A program made the position numbers and the translations under genes. Positions 11,082-21,590 of a stretch of DNA of 64,000 bases are shown here, in pieces (position 1 is the stretch's first letter; every line of letters starts with the position of its first letter). The DNA is from Odobenus rosmarus divergens (taxonomy: Eukaryota > Chordata > Mammalia > Carnivora > Odobenidae), in assembly GCF_000321225.1 (NCBI RefSeq), contig NW_004450459.1, forward strand, positions 826,471 through 890,470, read 5' to 3'. The notes below the pieces were generated by a model, which worked only from the letters and a program-made list of their open reading frames with translations, made no database searches and was not told the origin of the DNA.

Positions 11082-12313
11082 ATGTCTATGCTACCTAGAG
11101 CAATCTATACATTCAATGCAATCCCTACCAAAATACCATCAACCTTTTTCACAGAGCTGGAACAAATAATCCTAAAATTTGTATGGAACCAGAAAAGACC
11201 CCAAATAGCCAAAGGAATGTTGAAAAAGAACACCAAAGCTGGTGGCATCACAATGCCAGTCTTCAAGCTCTATTACAAAGCTGTCATCATCACGACAGTA
11301 TGGTACTGGCACAAAAACAGACACATAGATCAATGGAACAGAATAGAGAGCCCAGAAATGGACCTTTGACTCTATGGTCAACTAATCTTTGACAAAGCAG
11401 GAAAGAATATCCGATGGAAAAAAGACAGTCTCTTCAACAAATGGTGTTGGGAAAACTGGACAGCCACATGCAGAAGAATGAAACTGGACCATTTCTTTAC
11501 ACTGTACACAGAAAAATAGACTCAAAATGGATGAAAGACCTAAATGTGAGACAGGAATCCATCAAAATCCTAGAGGAGAACACAGACAGCAACCTCTGTG
11601 ACCTCAGCCGCAGCAACTTCTTGCTAGACATGTCTCCAAAGACAAGGGAAGCAAGGGCAAAAATGAACTATTGGGACTTCATCAAGATAAAAAGCTTTTT
11701 GCACAGCAAAGGAAACAGTTGACAAAACCAAAAGACAACCTACAGAATGGGAGAAGATATTTGCAAATGACATATCAGATAAAGGGCTAGTATCCAAAAT
11801 CTATAAAGAACTTATCAAACTCAACACCCAAAGAACAAATAATCCAATCAAGAAATGGGCAGAAGACATGAACAGACCTTTCTCCAAAGAAAACATACAG
11901 ATGGCCAACAGACACATGAAAAAATATTCAACATCCCTTGGCATCAGGGAAATACAAATCAAAACCACAATGAGATACCACCTCACACCAGTCAGAATGG
12001 CTAAAATTAACCACTCACGAAACGACAGATGTTGGTGGGGATGCGGAGAAAAGGGAACCCTCCTACACTGTTGGTGGGCATGCAAGCTGGAGTAGCCATT
12101 CTGGAAAACAGTGTGGAGGTTCCTCAAAAAGCTGAAAGTAGAGCTACCCTAGGACCCCGCAATTGCACTACTAGGTATTTATCCCAAAGATCAAATGTAG
12201 TGATCCAAAGGGGCACCTGCATCCCAATGTTTACAGCAGCAATGTCCACAATAGCCCAACTGTGGAAAGAACCGAGATGTCCATCGATAGATGAATGGAT
12301 AAAGAAGATGTGA
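11082..12313 (+). pseudogene. L1 ORF2 C-terminal region (multiply broken)
   Basis: Segments in three frames read [33 protein letters not shown], then further on [15 protein letters not shown] and [17 protein letters not shown], the cysteine-rich end of ORF2p that binds nucleic acid. The following PRCPSIDEWIKKM is the ORF2 C-terminal tail. Stops at 11366, 11720 and 12093 break it. Confidence 0.88.
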
Positions 12314-12321
12314 TATATATA

Positions 12322-12322
<1 letters not shown>

Positions 12323-12358
<36 letters not shown>
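12323..12358. repeat. (CA)18 microsatellite inside the L1
   Basis: Thirty-six bases of perfect CA repeat, preceded by gatatatatac. It lies where L1 ORF2 normally encodes the tail between the W-I-K-K-M and E-Y-Y-S segments, so it expanded from a tatacaca seed after insertion. Confidence 0.95.
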
Positions 12359-12360
<2 letters not shown>

Positions 12361-12797
12361 AATACTACTCAGCCATCAACAAAAATAAAATCTTGCCATT
12401 TGCAACAACGTGGATGGAACCAGAGGGTATTAGGCTAAGTGAAATAAATCAGTCAGAGAAAGACAAGTATCATATGATCTCACTCATATGTGGAATTTAA
12501 GAAACAAAACAGAGGATCATAGGGGAAGAGAGGAAAAAATAAAACAAGATGAAATCAGAGAGGGAGACAAACCATAAGAGTCTTAATCATAGGAAACAAA
12601 CTGAGGGTTGCTGGAGGGAAGGGAGGTGGGGGTATGGGGTAACTGGGGGATGGACATTAAGGAGGGCATGTGATGTAATGAGCACTGGGTATTATATAAG
12701 ACTGATGAGTCACTGACCTCTACCTCTGAAAGTATTAATACGTTATATGTTAATTAATTGAACTTAATAAAAAATGCTATAGCTACTTGCAGCTAAA

Positions 12798-13492
12798 AAA
12801 AAAATGATGGGTTTGGAGCAGAATACTTTTAAATCTTTAAGTTTCTGTTCTAATGTTGTAGGTAGAGTTTAACGTCTTAGTACTTTAAAAGAGCATTGTA
12901 CCATTTGAGAAAAGAAACAAGCTGCAATCCAGGGAGAACTATTTTGGGACTTAGTCTGAGGGGAGATGCAGTTTAGGTCTGGGGAATAGGTCGGAGTTCT
13001 CAGTGGGAGGTGTACGTGTTTGTGGCGGGGGAGTTGGAGAATGACAGGAGCAGCTTCCCCCACCTGGGTCACATATCTTCACAGTGAAGGGTTCTTCTAT
13101 GGTAAGAAAAGTTGTGAATTTCCAGACTACCTATACATATTCAAAATAAGTTCATAATGCATTTAATTTTAAATAAATCCTGACAAATTGTTTTTGTATC
13201 ATCACTTTTAATAAACCTAACACATAAAATCTATATCTAACTGTGCAACATATGGATGGTCTTCAAGGAATCTGTAAACTCCCCAAAATTGTATGCAAAA
13301 TTGTGTGCACAGGTGCATTGTTCTAGAGAGGGTCTGTGGCTTTCATCAAATTCAAACACATGACTCTAAAATAATTAAAACCCAATGAATAGGTAATTAA
13401 AAATTGAGAAATTAGTCCCATAACAAGGACCTTTTTTCTCTCATAAAATTAGGGCTTTTAAGCATATGATTTGGACATAAATACTGACTTAC
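12798..13492. other. Intron immediately downstream of the last visible PDE11A exon
   Basis: Apart from the donor GTAAGT at its upper edge (13492-13487 on the minus strand) I recognise nothing. AT-rich around 13130-13420. No further PDE11A exon could be read here. Confidence 0.6.
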
Positions 13493-13585
13493 ATCAAGAG
13501 CCACGGACTGCTTGGCCCAAGACTTCTTCACTTGATCATACATAATTGTGTTGTTGATGCCCAGGCCACAGAAGATGACAAAAGC
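13493..13585 (-). CDS. PDE11A: PDE11A exon encoding end of GAF-B and linker to catalytic domain
   Basis: This 93-bp exon is exactly 31 codons, phase 0 at both ends. The acceptor is ctttctctttcctag with a good pyrimidine tract, and the donor is CTTGAT|GTAAGT, close to consensus. It reads AFVIFCGLGINNTIMYDQ then VKKSWAKQSVALD. The AFVIFCGLGI.N part is the C-terminal GAF helix; the following charged stretch is the connecting helix that leads to the catalytic domain in class I phosphodiesterases. The next coding exon would start the pre-catalytic region, but I could not find it in the 13.5 kb that remain in the window, so it must lie further downstream. Confidence 0.95.
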
Positions 13586-14328
13586 CTAGGAAAGAGAAAG
13601 CCCACTAATTAAAAATTGCAATAACTCATTGGTATAATCTAATATGAAAGCAGGCAGTCATCAGAAATGGGTCTGAAAATATAATTTTATTGTACACAGA
13701 GGTAGGCCTTGGGGAAATACGCACATTAAAATTCTTAATTACTATTGTCATGTAACAACTTTATAGCTCACATTGCACATGAGAAAAAATTATTAACATA
13801 ATGTCATGGTGAAGAAATGACTTTATAAATTTAAAGACATATTTACAGTCTTACCAAATGTGTTCTTAATTTATTTAGGTCGTGGACTGGTTTTAGTAAT
13901 TCCATTCCATTAAACTAAAGCACCCTCTTTTAGTGGCTAGGCTATAAAATATTTTGGTGAGGAAACCAAGTAAGCATACCCATGAGGTAAATGTTATTAA
14001 GTGGAAGGAAGATAGATCTAGAACCAGTTAGTAAAGAAGCTGTGAGGTATTCTCTCCTAGAGAAAAAATAATCATGGGGTTTTCATGTTGGCTACTGCTG
14101 GTGCAAAGTTTAGAAGGATGCCTGTTCAAGGCCAACATTTCCAGCTACAGGGCAGACTGGAATAAAGGGAGGCTTGAAAACACAAGAAAGGAGATGGCCG
14201 AACTTGCCGCGGAGCTGGCTGGCGGTCTGGCAACTACAGACATACTCTTGACAGATTTTGGCAAGCTGCAACCAGGAGACTATTGGTGACTCAGCCCTAG
14301 CCTTTGGTTCACAAATTTATTTTCTTAC
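13586..14328 (-). other. PDE11A: Short PDE11A intron (743 bp)
   Basis: Bounded by GTAAGA at its 5' end and ctttctctttcctag at its 3' end. No SINE or L1 interrupts it, which is notable given the repeat density elsewhere. A plus-strand short open frame at 14074-14289 is not supported by any motif. Confidence 0.85.
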
Positions 14329-14396
14329 CTCAAAAAGTCGTTGATCTGCATCATCAAAAGCTTTCCCGTCAAGTCTATTTAACACTTGAGCCACTC
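14329..14396 (-). CDS. PDE11A: PDE11A exon encoding GVAQVLNRLDGKAFDDAD, the GAF-B N-R...F-x3-D motif
   Basis: This 68-bp exon has acceptor aactcttcccacag and donor TTTGAG|GTAAGA. Two bases complete the glycine of the preceding exon and 22 codons follow, ending in phase 0. The reading VAQVLNRLDGKAFDDADQ then RLFE carries the GAF signature related to NKxnFx3DE. Here it is N-R, then F-D-D-A-D-Q, so the lysine is arginine and the terminal acidic residue is glutamine. This degenerate form is compatible with GAF-B not being the main cGMP site. From memory, human PDE11A has proline where this copy has alanine (GK-A-F); treat that as unverified. The next exon is only 743 bp downstream. Confidence 0.95.
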
Positions 14397-14847
14397 CTGT
14401 GGGAAGAGTTTGGGTGACGTGATCATTTTTAGCACTGGCCACTGTATTACTATAATATAATAAAGCCCAGCTGACTCAATACCTCCCTTAGGTAACTTCA
14501 GACACTCAGTCTAATCTCTGGTCTTCCCACTGCCTGCTGTCTCCATGGGACAGATCTGAGGTACAGCGATGCGGTCTATCTTCAAGGATGTGATATCCAA
14601 ACAGGGTCACAGTGAAGCCTGGAGTTCTACTGGGCGTCAGTCTGATTCCTTGAAAATGGTTTTCAGGAGGATTGTGCACAGTGACTCGGATATGTCTGAC
14701 AAATATACACACTCATATACACATATATGCAATTAGATATACACTGAGTATTAATAACTGTGTGTATATACATATGTGTGTCTACATATATTTACGTAAT
14801 TTTTTATGTTTTCAATCCCATGGAACACAGTGCTTGAGCGAGGCAGG

Positions 14848-15030
14848 ATGACATCATGATTAAGAACATGGGCTCTGGTGTCACACTGTCTCAGGTCACA
14901 TTTCAACGCCACCATCGGCTGTTACCTTGAACAAGTTACCTAACTTTTTTAGCACTGAAAATCCTCATCTGTAAAATGGGGATTAAAATGTTCACTATCT
15001 CAGAGGGTTATGAAGATGAAATGAGATAAT
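14848..15030 (+). repeat. MIR element
   Basis: The order gattaagaacatgggctctg, then accttgaacaagttacctaa and cctcatctgtaaaatgggga, is the core of the mammalian-wide interspersed repeat. Moderately diverged, as expected for its age. Confidence 0.85.
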
Positions 15031-16485
15031 GTTTGAATGTTTTAAAGCATATTGCTCCACATGGAGTGAACATTCAAGAAATGTGGGGGATTGTGGCACA
15101 GTTAACCTTCAAAGCAAGGTTAGATCTGCTGCCCTCTACCAATGGGGTACACACACTTCTAACAAACTTAATTCCTATGTACTTCCTCTTTCCAAAGTTC
15201 ATTTCCAGCATTGTACCAGATGTTTTGGGGCAAGACTCTCAAAACATACAACTCTAACCAGAAAAACTGAACAATCTTGAAAAACATTCTCCTCTGTCCC
15301 CATTTGGTACAAACAAAAAATAGCTATAATTCTGAAGCATACCTGTGTGTTTTAAAACACCTACGTTCCCCCTAGGGAAGTAAGGCATCATATGCTAGAA
15401 GACACATATAATGACGTATATAATGAAACACAAATCTTTAGCGTGTAATAGGCAAACTGCAGTCTTAATCTGGAAAGAATAACAGATGTTTACTGTTACG
15501 AACGAAAGCTACGACCGTATTTGAGATTGCCATTGGACATCAACAGATAGCACAGAAACAGTGTTTCTTATGCACTTTCTCTTCTCTTTAAACTTAAATA
15601 TATTTAAAACTATACATGATACAATTCAACACTTTGTACTAGGGGCTCGAATTCCCAACTCTTAGAACATTCTTTATGTTCATTAATGTACCAATATTTT
15701 TCTGCAAATTAAGCGAACTGATGAAAAAAATTCTGTTACAGTTCAAGTCTTGATAATATTTACAGTATACTAAATCTTTTGATAAGTAGCAGTGTCTTAC
15801 AGTTTAACAAACAATGTTGGAGGGAAGCAAAGAAAGGCAAATGCACTAGTTACCTTGTGTCTCTTAGAAAAAAAAATCATGTTTTAATTATGTTTCAATA
15901 ATTTTAAGGCCTCCACTCTTTATGACTTCTCTACTTTACCCACTGACTTCTTTCTTGGGTTTGATACTTTCCTGACAGAGGTTCTGAGGGGAGGGAAAGG
16001 AGCAAAGGAGGGAGAAAAAACTTGGAAGCTGCTTTGGCACACAGTTCTGTTATTCTGGGTCAAGTATAACCTATTTCAGAATCATCCAGACAGAAAGATA
16101 CATGCTCAGTATATGTATAATAATGCATGTTCTTTTTCCTTTGCATGTACTCCATGTGTAAAAGCATAGATGGAAAATACAGATGTAGTGGGAAAATCTG
16201 TATAGGAGTTAGGAGGCCTGACTTGTAATCCCGATCCTGCTACTAACTTTCTGTGACTTTATTCTGGTCTTTGTGTGATTCCACCATCCCACCTCAATTT
16301 CCCCAAGGTAAGACAGGAGAGTTGTATTAGTTGATTTCTGAGATCCCCTCCAACTTCAAAATTATTGGTCCTTAGTTAAAAGAATAAATCTTTGTTCATT
16401 GTTCTGGTTAATGTCAATTCATTAGGCATCTGCACTTATGAAATTATATGAGAGAATGAAACATAGCTTGATGAGTCCTGGACAT
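15031..16485. other. Intron sequence, nothing recognised
   Basis: Part of the 2.4-kb PDE11A intron. AT-rich with short overlapping frames at 15029-15280 that carry no motif. The stretch 16200-16380 resembles a very old MIR (tgtgactttattctggtc, then ccccaaggtaagacagg), but the match is weak. Confidence 0.45.
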
Positions 16486-16553
16486 AAAGCGGGGAGCAGG
16501 TATCACTTCTTGGCCTTTTTGCTAAGATCAAGTGTAAAAGCGGGGAGCAGGTA
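16486..16553 (+). pseudogene. RNU2 (pseudogene fragment): Truncated U2 snRNA retropseudogene with 17-bp target-site duplication
   Basis: Bases 16502-16536 match the first 35 nt of U2 snRNA with three differences (G4 to A, C10 to T, G19 to T), including the gctaagatcaagtgta segment that contains the start of the branch-point recognition region. It stops at nt 35 with no A-tail. Identical repeats aaagcggggagcaggta at 16486-16502 and 16537-16553 flank it. 3'-truncated, tailless snRNA pseudogenes with direct repeats are a known class, attributed to self-primed reverse transcription. It is far too short to act as a spliceosomal RNA. Confidence 0.88.
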
Positions 16554-16612
16554 CAAAAGATATGGTGTATTTTAAAGTAAATTTGTCTTTCTTTATACAA
16601 GAAGTTTGCACT

Positions 16613-16799
16613 GGGGCACCTGGGTGGCACAGTTGGTTAAGCATCTAACTCTTGGTTTTGTCTCAGGTCACGATCTCAGAGCCATGAGATTGAGCCTTGC
16701 ATCGGCTCCACGCTCAGCATGGAGTCTGTGTAAGTTTCTCTCTCCCTCTGCCCCTCACCTGCCCCCCCAAATGAAAAAAAAATGAAAAAAGAAAAAGAA
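16613..16799 (+). mobile_element. CAN SINE next to a PDE11A splice donor
   Basis: Sense-strand SINE from ggggcacctgggtggcac to an A-rich tail (aaaaaaaaatgaaaaaagaaa). It is antisense to PDE11A and ends 28 nt from the exon at 16827. No clean target-site duplication is visible. In the transcript it would be read as a T-rich then C-rich tract just after the donor. Confidence 0.9.
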
Positions 16800-16826
16800 C
16801 TTTAAATTATTTAGGTAATGTCTTAC

Positions 16827-16902
16827 CAATTATTTGGTGGTTGCTATTCCAAATAGGGACGCAGAGAACAGATCTTATATGAAACCCCGATATCTGGTCA
16901 GC
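16827..16902 (-). CDS. PDE11A: PDE11A exon encoding ADQISGFHIRSVLCVPIW segment of GAF-B
   Basis: This 76-bp exon has acceptor tttcttatatcctag and donor ATTG|GTAAGA. It runs from phase 0 through 25 codons plus one base, reading ADQISGFHIRSVLCVPIWN then SNHQII, with a terminal G that makes a glycine with GA of the next exon. The R-S-V-L-C-V-P-I string is the central beta strand of GAF domains and is very characteristic of the PDE2/5/6/11 group. A CAN SINE in the opposite orientation ends only 28 nt beyond the donor, and a truncated U2 pseudogene lies about 290 nt into the same downstream intron. Confidence 0.95.
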
Positions 16903-17040
16903 CTAGGATATAAGAAAGTAATTAATTAAAATTAAACATTATTTACCCTTTTCTGACTTACAGCTTACCACTCTTCATAACAGACATTTAAAAATAGCTT
17001 TTAAAAAGACACATTATAATCTCTTTTTAAATGCATACAC

Positions 17041-17284
17041 TCACCTGCCTCTTTTATTTTATTTTATGTTTTTTAAAAGATTTTATTTATTTATTTGAGA
17101 GAGAGAGAATGAGAGAGAGAGAGCACATGAGAGGGGGGAGGGTCAGAGGGCGAAGCAGACTCCCTGATGAGCAGCAGGGAGCCCAATGCGGGACTCGATC
17201 CCGGGACTCCAGGATCATGACCTGAGCTGAAGGCAGTTGCTTAACCAACTGAGCCACCCAGGCGCCCATCACCTGCCTCTTTTA
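17041..17284 (-). mobile_element. CAN SINE with 16-bp target-site duplication
   Basis: Antisense SINE (aaagattttatttatttatt, GA-rich body, head aactgagccacccaggcgcc) between direct repeats tcacctgcctctttta at 17041-17056 and 17269-17284. Clean duplication and head sequence suggest a fairly young copy. Confidence 0.93.
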
Positions 17285-17396
17285 ATTTAAAGCATCACAA
17301 TAGACATCCTAAGGAGATCAAGCCCCAACCAAATATGAATCAACCAAAAGACCCCACACCAATGCTACCTCCCCCAATCCCTGTAGCCACGGAGAG

Positions 17397-17624
17397 CTGG
17401 ATGTAAAACTCTTTTTTTTTTTTTTTAATATTTTATTTACTTATTAGAGAGCGAGCGAGAGAGAAACAGCATCAGAGGGGAGAGAGTCAGAGGGAGAAGC
17501 AGGCTCCCCACTGAGCTGGGAGCCTGATGTGGGACTCGATTCCAGGACTCCGGGATCATGACCTGAGCCGAAGGCAGTCACTTAACCAACTGAGCCACCC
17601 AGGCACCCTGGATGTAAAACTCTT
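17397..17624 (-). mobile_element. CAN SINE with 17-bp target-site duplication
   Basis: Antisense SINE with a 15-bp poly(T) and the head aactgagccacccaggcacc. It lies between ctggatgtaaaactctt at 17397-17413 and 17608-17624. It sits 113 bp from the preceding SINE. Confidence 0.93.
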
Positions 17625-17802
17625 GATCGTGATCATACCACCAGACAAAAATTCTAGCAACAGTTTCTGCTCTGAGTATTTAAAACATTTTAATTAAACT
17701 AGTGGCCAATATTTCTCTTTGTTTGGGCTCATCTGTTAGTAAAAATGTTTTGAGCCTATAATGCTGCCATATGCATATATACTTTTAATACTCTTTCTCT
17801 CT

Positions 17803-17850
17803 CTCTATATATATACATATATATATTTATACATATATATATATTTAATT
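17803..17850. repeat. CT/TA microsatellite
   Basis: A ctctctctc tract passes into TA/CA-rich repeats (tatatatacatatatatatt). Borders the L1 that follows. Confidence 0.85.
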
Positions 17851-18566
17851 TTATTATGTTATGTTAGTCACCATACAATACATTATTAGTTTTTGATGTG
17901 GTGGTCCACGATCCATTGTTTTCGTATAACACCCAGTGCTCCATGCAGTACGTGCCCTCCTTAATACCCATCACCAGGCTAACCCATCTCACCTCTCCCC
18001 TCCCCTCTAAAACCCTGTTTGTTTCTCAGAGTCCATAGTCTCTCATGGTTCATCTCTCCCTCTGATTTCTCCCCCCCTTCATTTTTCCCTTCCTTCTCCT
18101 AATGTCCTCCATGCTATTCCTTATGTTCCACAAAAAAGTGAAACCATATGATAATTGACTTTCTCTGCTTGACTTATTTCACTTAGCATAATCTCCTCCA
18201 GTCCCATCCATGTTGATGTAAAAGTTGGGTATTCATCCTTTCTGATGGCTGAGTAGTATTCCATTGTATATATGGACCACATCTTCTTTATCCATTCATC
18301 TGCTGAAGGGCATCTCGGCTCTTTCCACAGTTTGGCTATTGCAGACATTGCTGCTATGAACATTGGGGTGCATATGGCCCTTCTTTTCACTACATCTGTG
18401 TCTTTGGGGTAAATACCCAGGAGTGCAATTGCTGGGTCATAGGGTAGCTCTATTTTTAAATTTTTGAGGAACCTCCACACTGTTTTCCAAAGTGGCTGTA
18501 CCAACTTGCATTCCCACCAACAAATGTTGGAAAGGTTGTGGAGAAAGGGGAACCCTCTTACATATA
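17845..18566 (-). mobile_element. 5'-truncated L1, 3' end and ORF2 C-terminus
   Basis: On the minus strand the ORF2 end reads [20 protein letters not shown], then [37 protein letters not shown] and EYYSAIRKDEY in one open frame (18588-18121). The 3' UTR with acactacatcaaaaactaat-like text follows, down to 17850. The frame is intact in this fragment, so the insertion is fairly recent. Its insertion point appears to lie in the tail of the SINE at 18567, with tacatatatat on both sides as a possible duplication. Confidence 0.9.
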
Positions 18567-18739
18567 TATTTTTTAAGAGATTGAGCACACCTGAGTGTGG
18601 GTACGGGGGTGGGGAGAAGGAGAGAGAATCTTAAACAGGCTCCATGCCCAGTGGGGCTCAATCTCACGACCCTGAGGTCATGACCTGAGCCAAAATCAAG
18701 AGTCAGACGCTTAACCGACTAAGCCACCTAGGTGCCCCA
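18567..18739 (-). mobile_element. Older CAN SINE
   Basis: Antisense SINE with a diverged body (gagcacacctgagtgtggg, then aatcttaaacaggctccatg) and head gacgcttaaccgactaagcc. The sequence agagtcagacgcttaacc marks the older carnivoran subfamily. Its tail seems to have been the target of the neighbouring L1. Confidence 0.88.
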
Positions 18740-19700
18740 GTACTCTATATTTTTAACATCACTAATTTACTATATATATTATAAAATCATATACAAAAAT
18801 TGAAGTTGCAAAAATATATGATAAATGTAGAGGTTCAGAGATCTTCTTTCTATACTCTAGCAGACTGTCAGATGACATATTTAAGATAGGAAGATATAAT
18901 TACTAGGATCAAAAACCATCATTCAGTAATAAGCTCCACTTAATATTAAAACCAATGGTCCATATCTAACTGTTAGATAAGAGCTACTAAAGACTGATAG
19001 GGAGTTGGTGAGTTCATATGACCTTGATACCTCGTGAGAAAGGTCAACCTGTCATCCCAATACTATAGGGGAAAAAAAAAGACATCAAGGTTTTAGATCA
19101 TGGTTACTGGGGAAATAAAGGTACTCTTTTCCTACAATGTTCATTGTAGAAATTAAGTGCTACATATTTTAGACATTTGAAATTGGAAGTTCATTTACAC
19201 ACCTAAATTTTATGTTTAGATTGTTTTGGTTTTCCTCTGAGAAATTAATTTTCCAGATATCTTCTATTCTTGATACCAGCATATTCATTTCTTTTTTTAA
19301 AGTATTTGTTTGGTTTTGCTCAAGAAATCTTTCCCTGCTCCTACCTCATGAAGATATTCTCCAAATCTTTTCCTAGAATCTTTGTTGTTTTAGCTTTCAC
19401 GTCTAGATTTGCAAACTGAAAGTGATTTTCGAGAATAGTGTGAGCTAAGAGTCAAGACTCTTCTAACATATATTTATTTACCACCTCCTATGCACCAGAC
19501 ACATGGCTGGGTTTGGAGGATATTAAAAAAATGAATTTAAACAGTTGTGTGAGGAGCTCACAGTGTAGTAAAAATAGAAATAGTTAAGATAAAATAAGTG
19601 TCCAAGTAAAGCAATTTCAAAATACTATAGAAAAGCCAGCAACCCTTTTTAGAGAAATGAAGAGTAGCTTTAGATCCTTATAAGTGGGTCTTCAAGGACA
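18740..19700. other. Intron sequence, nothing firmly recognised
   Basis: AT-rich. Around 19450-19560 a stretch (tttatttaccacctcctatg, then caccagacacatggctggg) resembles an old L2 3' end in antisense, but too weakly to call. Confidence 0.4.
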
Positions 19701-19709
19701 GTGATGGCA

Positions 19710-19890
19710 CTGATGATGCTGAGCTAACGTTTCCTGGATGTTCAGTTCCTGTCAGGCACTGGGTTCAGCACCTTCACATGCATTATCTCATATACTTATT
19801 AAAACAACCCTGCAGGTAGGTCCTGTTCACTCCCTCCCTCTCAGATAAGAGATTAACTGCCTTGAGAGTGGAGAGACTGGTTCAAAGGAA
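19710..19890 (-). repeat. MIR element (antisense)
   Basis: Reads gagctaacgtttcctgg, then ggcactgggttcagcacc, acatgcattatctcatatac and acaaccctgcaggtaggtcc, the reverse complement of the MIR 3' half. Confidence 0.75.
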
Positions 19891-20790
19891 GTCAGGCAAT
19901 AACAAACACATCCATCAAAGTTATCTTCCGAAAGAAACAAAGTGGTTTTCTTTCTCTCCCTCCGGCTGCAGTCTGACTTAACAGCAACGCTAGTGAGCAG
20001 ACAGAGGAGGAGGTGGGTTGTACAGAGGTCTGGGAGGCATCAGCTACAGACTCGGGCTAGCCAGAGCAGCGCTAGAATGTCTGGGTCTGTTTTGTTCTGC
20101 TGAGGGTCATACGCAGCGGTCGGTAGTAGGAGGTACGGTTGCCTCTGCCAACTCTGGGACAGCCGGAGTCCCACGCTAACCTGTCCTAGGAGATCGGCAG
20201 CAGCTGAGGAACGAGGTCACAGTGCAAGAAGACAAGGACATGCAGTGAGTGAAAGAAACAAGGAAAGAGACAGCTTGAGAGGCTGGTGGTGCAGAAAAAC
20301 AAACCTTAGCCTGTTTATCAGTGAAATAAGAGAGAATTTTGTTTACCAAAAATTATTACAGTTCCCCCAAAGAAGTTTCTATTCTGGGGAGGTTCTCTCA
20401 TCCCGGCCGAGGATAACAAGGCAACTTCAGGGCTGAGGAAGAGTGGCTGGAGTTCGCTGATGTGGGGAACACAGGAAGTCTGAGCGAAATGATTCCGAGG
20501 TCAAGTTCCAGTCGGGAAGGTGGTGGAGAGGAGGAGCGGCTGAGGCACTCACCTCGGAGTCATCAGCCTCTGGTTTGGACTAAGGGAGTAAAATCATCAA
20601 GGAAGAACTTGTGCAAGAAAAAGATGGAAAAGGATGAAAACTGAACCTGAGGGGACAGGGCATTTTGGGCAGAATGAAGAAGGTGGCGTCAGTGCCGGGG
20701 ATGGAAAAGAACTCCAAAGTTCGTAACCTCAAGTCTTTGTAGCATTTCTATTGCGTGAATACACTGCTACAACCTTTCCAGAAACAGATT
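19891..20790. other. GC-richer intron stretch, possibly an ancient repeat in part
   Basis: 20540-20700 (ggagtcatcagcctctgg, then ctgaacctgaggggacagg) recalls a widespread old mammalian repeat. 19960-20240 is CpG-containing and unassigned. Plus-strand open frames at 20245 and 20462 show no domain. Confidence 0.35.
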
Positions 20791-20799
20791 TATTGATGT

Positions 20800-21590
20800 G
20801 TATCCAGAGTGTAAAAAGTATAAATACCCTTTGACCCATCAACTCCTGTGTCTAGAAATCTATCCTACGGTGGTTATTATAGCTCTACACAAAAGTTTAC
20901 ATAGAAAGGTGTAAACCGTAGGATTCCTAATGATAATGCTATTTCAGAAATAACCTGAATACTCAACTGGAGGGAGTTGGTTAAGTAAAGCCTAGCACAT
21001 CTATATAATGGAATATTATCCATCTAATTTAAATCATGCTATAGAAGAATATTTGTTAAACGTGGAAAATTTTAATATATTAAGTGATAACTGTGGGTGT
21101 CTGTAGGTATACAAACCCTTATCATATACATTGGAAAATCCTGGAAATATATTTCCAGGAAACTCTATGGGAGTTTCTGTTTCTTTACTTTTTAAATACA
21201 CTTTACTTTTTAAGAACAGTTTCAAGTTCACAGCAAAATGAGTGCAAGTACAGAGAGTTCCCATCCCTTGCCCCACACATGCACCTCAGCCTCCCCAACT
21301 ATCAGCATCACTCACCGGCGTGGTACATTTGTTACAACTGAGGAACCCACACTGAGACGTCATTATCATCCAAAGTCCCCAGTTTACGTTAGGGTTCTCT
21401 CTTGATGCTGTACATTTCACGGGCTTTGACAACTGCATAATGACCTGTAGCCACCATTATGGTATCATACAGAATAGTTTCACTGTCCCTCAAATCCTCT
21501 CTGTTCCTCCTGTTCATGCCTCCATCCCTGCTCAGCTCTGGCCACCACTTCTCTCCCTCTTCCCCCTGGCCCCGCTTGACTGAGATACAA
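20800..21590 (+). mobile_element. Ancient L1-derived segments
   Basis: 20800-21190 has the old L1 3' text (gacccatcaactcctgtgtc, then ataatggaatattatccatc). 21190-21590 has a second common old-L1 text (tcaagttcacagcaaaatgag, then cattatggtatcatacagaa). The two may be different elements; both are highly diverged. Confidence 0.65.

Larger units (their letters stand above)
10370..12797 (+). mobile_element. 5'-truncated L1 (ORF2 from RT motif A to A-tail)
   Basis: The element begins near gcaaatcaatcaatgtg, inside the reverse-transcriptase domain of ORF2, and ends in an A-tail around 12788-12797. ORF2 is split over several frames by indels and stops. The 3' part includes the cysteine-rich end and a CA microsatellite. 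It lies 695 bp beyond the last visible PDE11A exon, antisense to the gene. Confidence 0.92.

Noticed and set aside
1..13492. Further downstream PDE11A exons (start of catalytic domain)
   Set aside because: I searched by eye for the expected pre-catalytic residues on the minus strand and found no splice-bounded match.
14074..14289. Plus-strand open frame between two PDE11A exons
   Set aside because: No domain recognised; lies in a short intron of the opposite-strand gene.
16502..16536. Functional U2 snRNA gene
   Set aside because: Only 35 of about 188 nt, no upstream snRNA promoter elements, and flanked by target-site duplications.
17031..17225. Short open frames over SINEs (also at 35477-35731, 45942-46136, 54164-53982, 42176-41967)
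   Set aside because: They repeat the same peptide because each covers the same part of a CAN SINE. They are repeat-derived, not genes.
18121..18588. 155-residue open frame on the minus strand
   Set aside because: It is the intact C-terminus of L1 ORF2 in a 5'-truncated copy, not a host gene.
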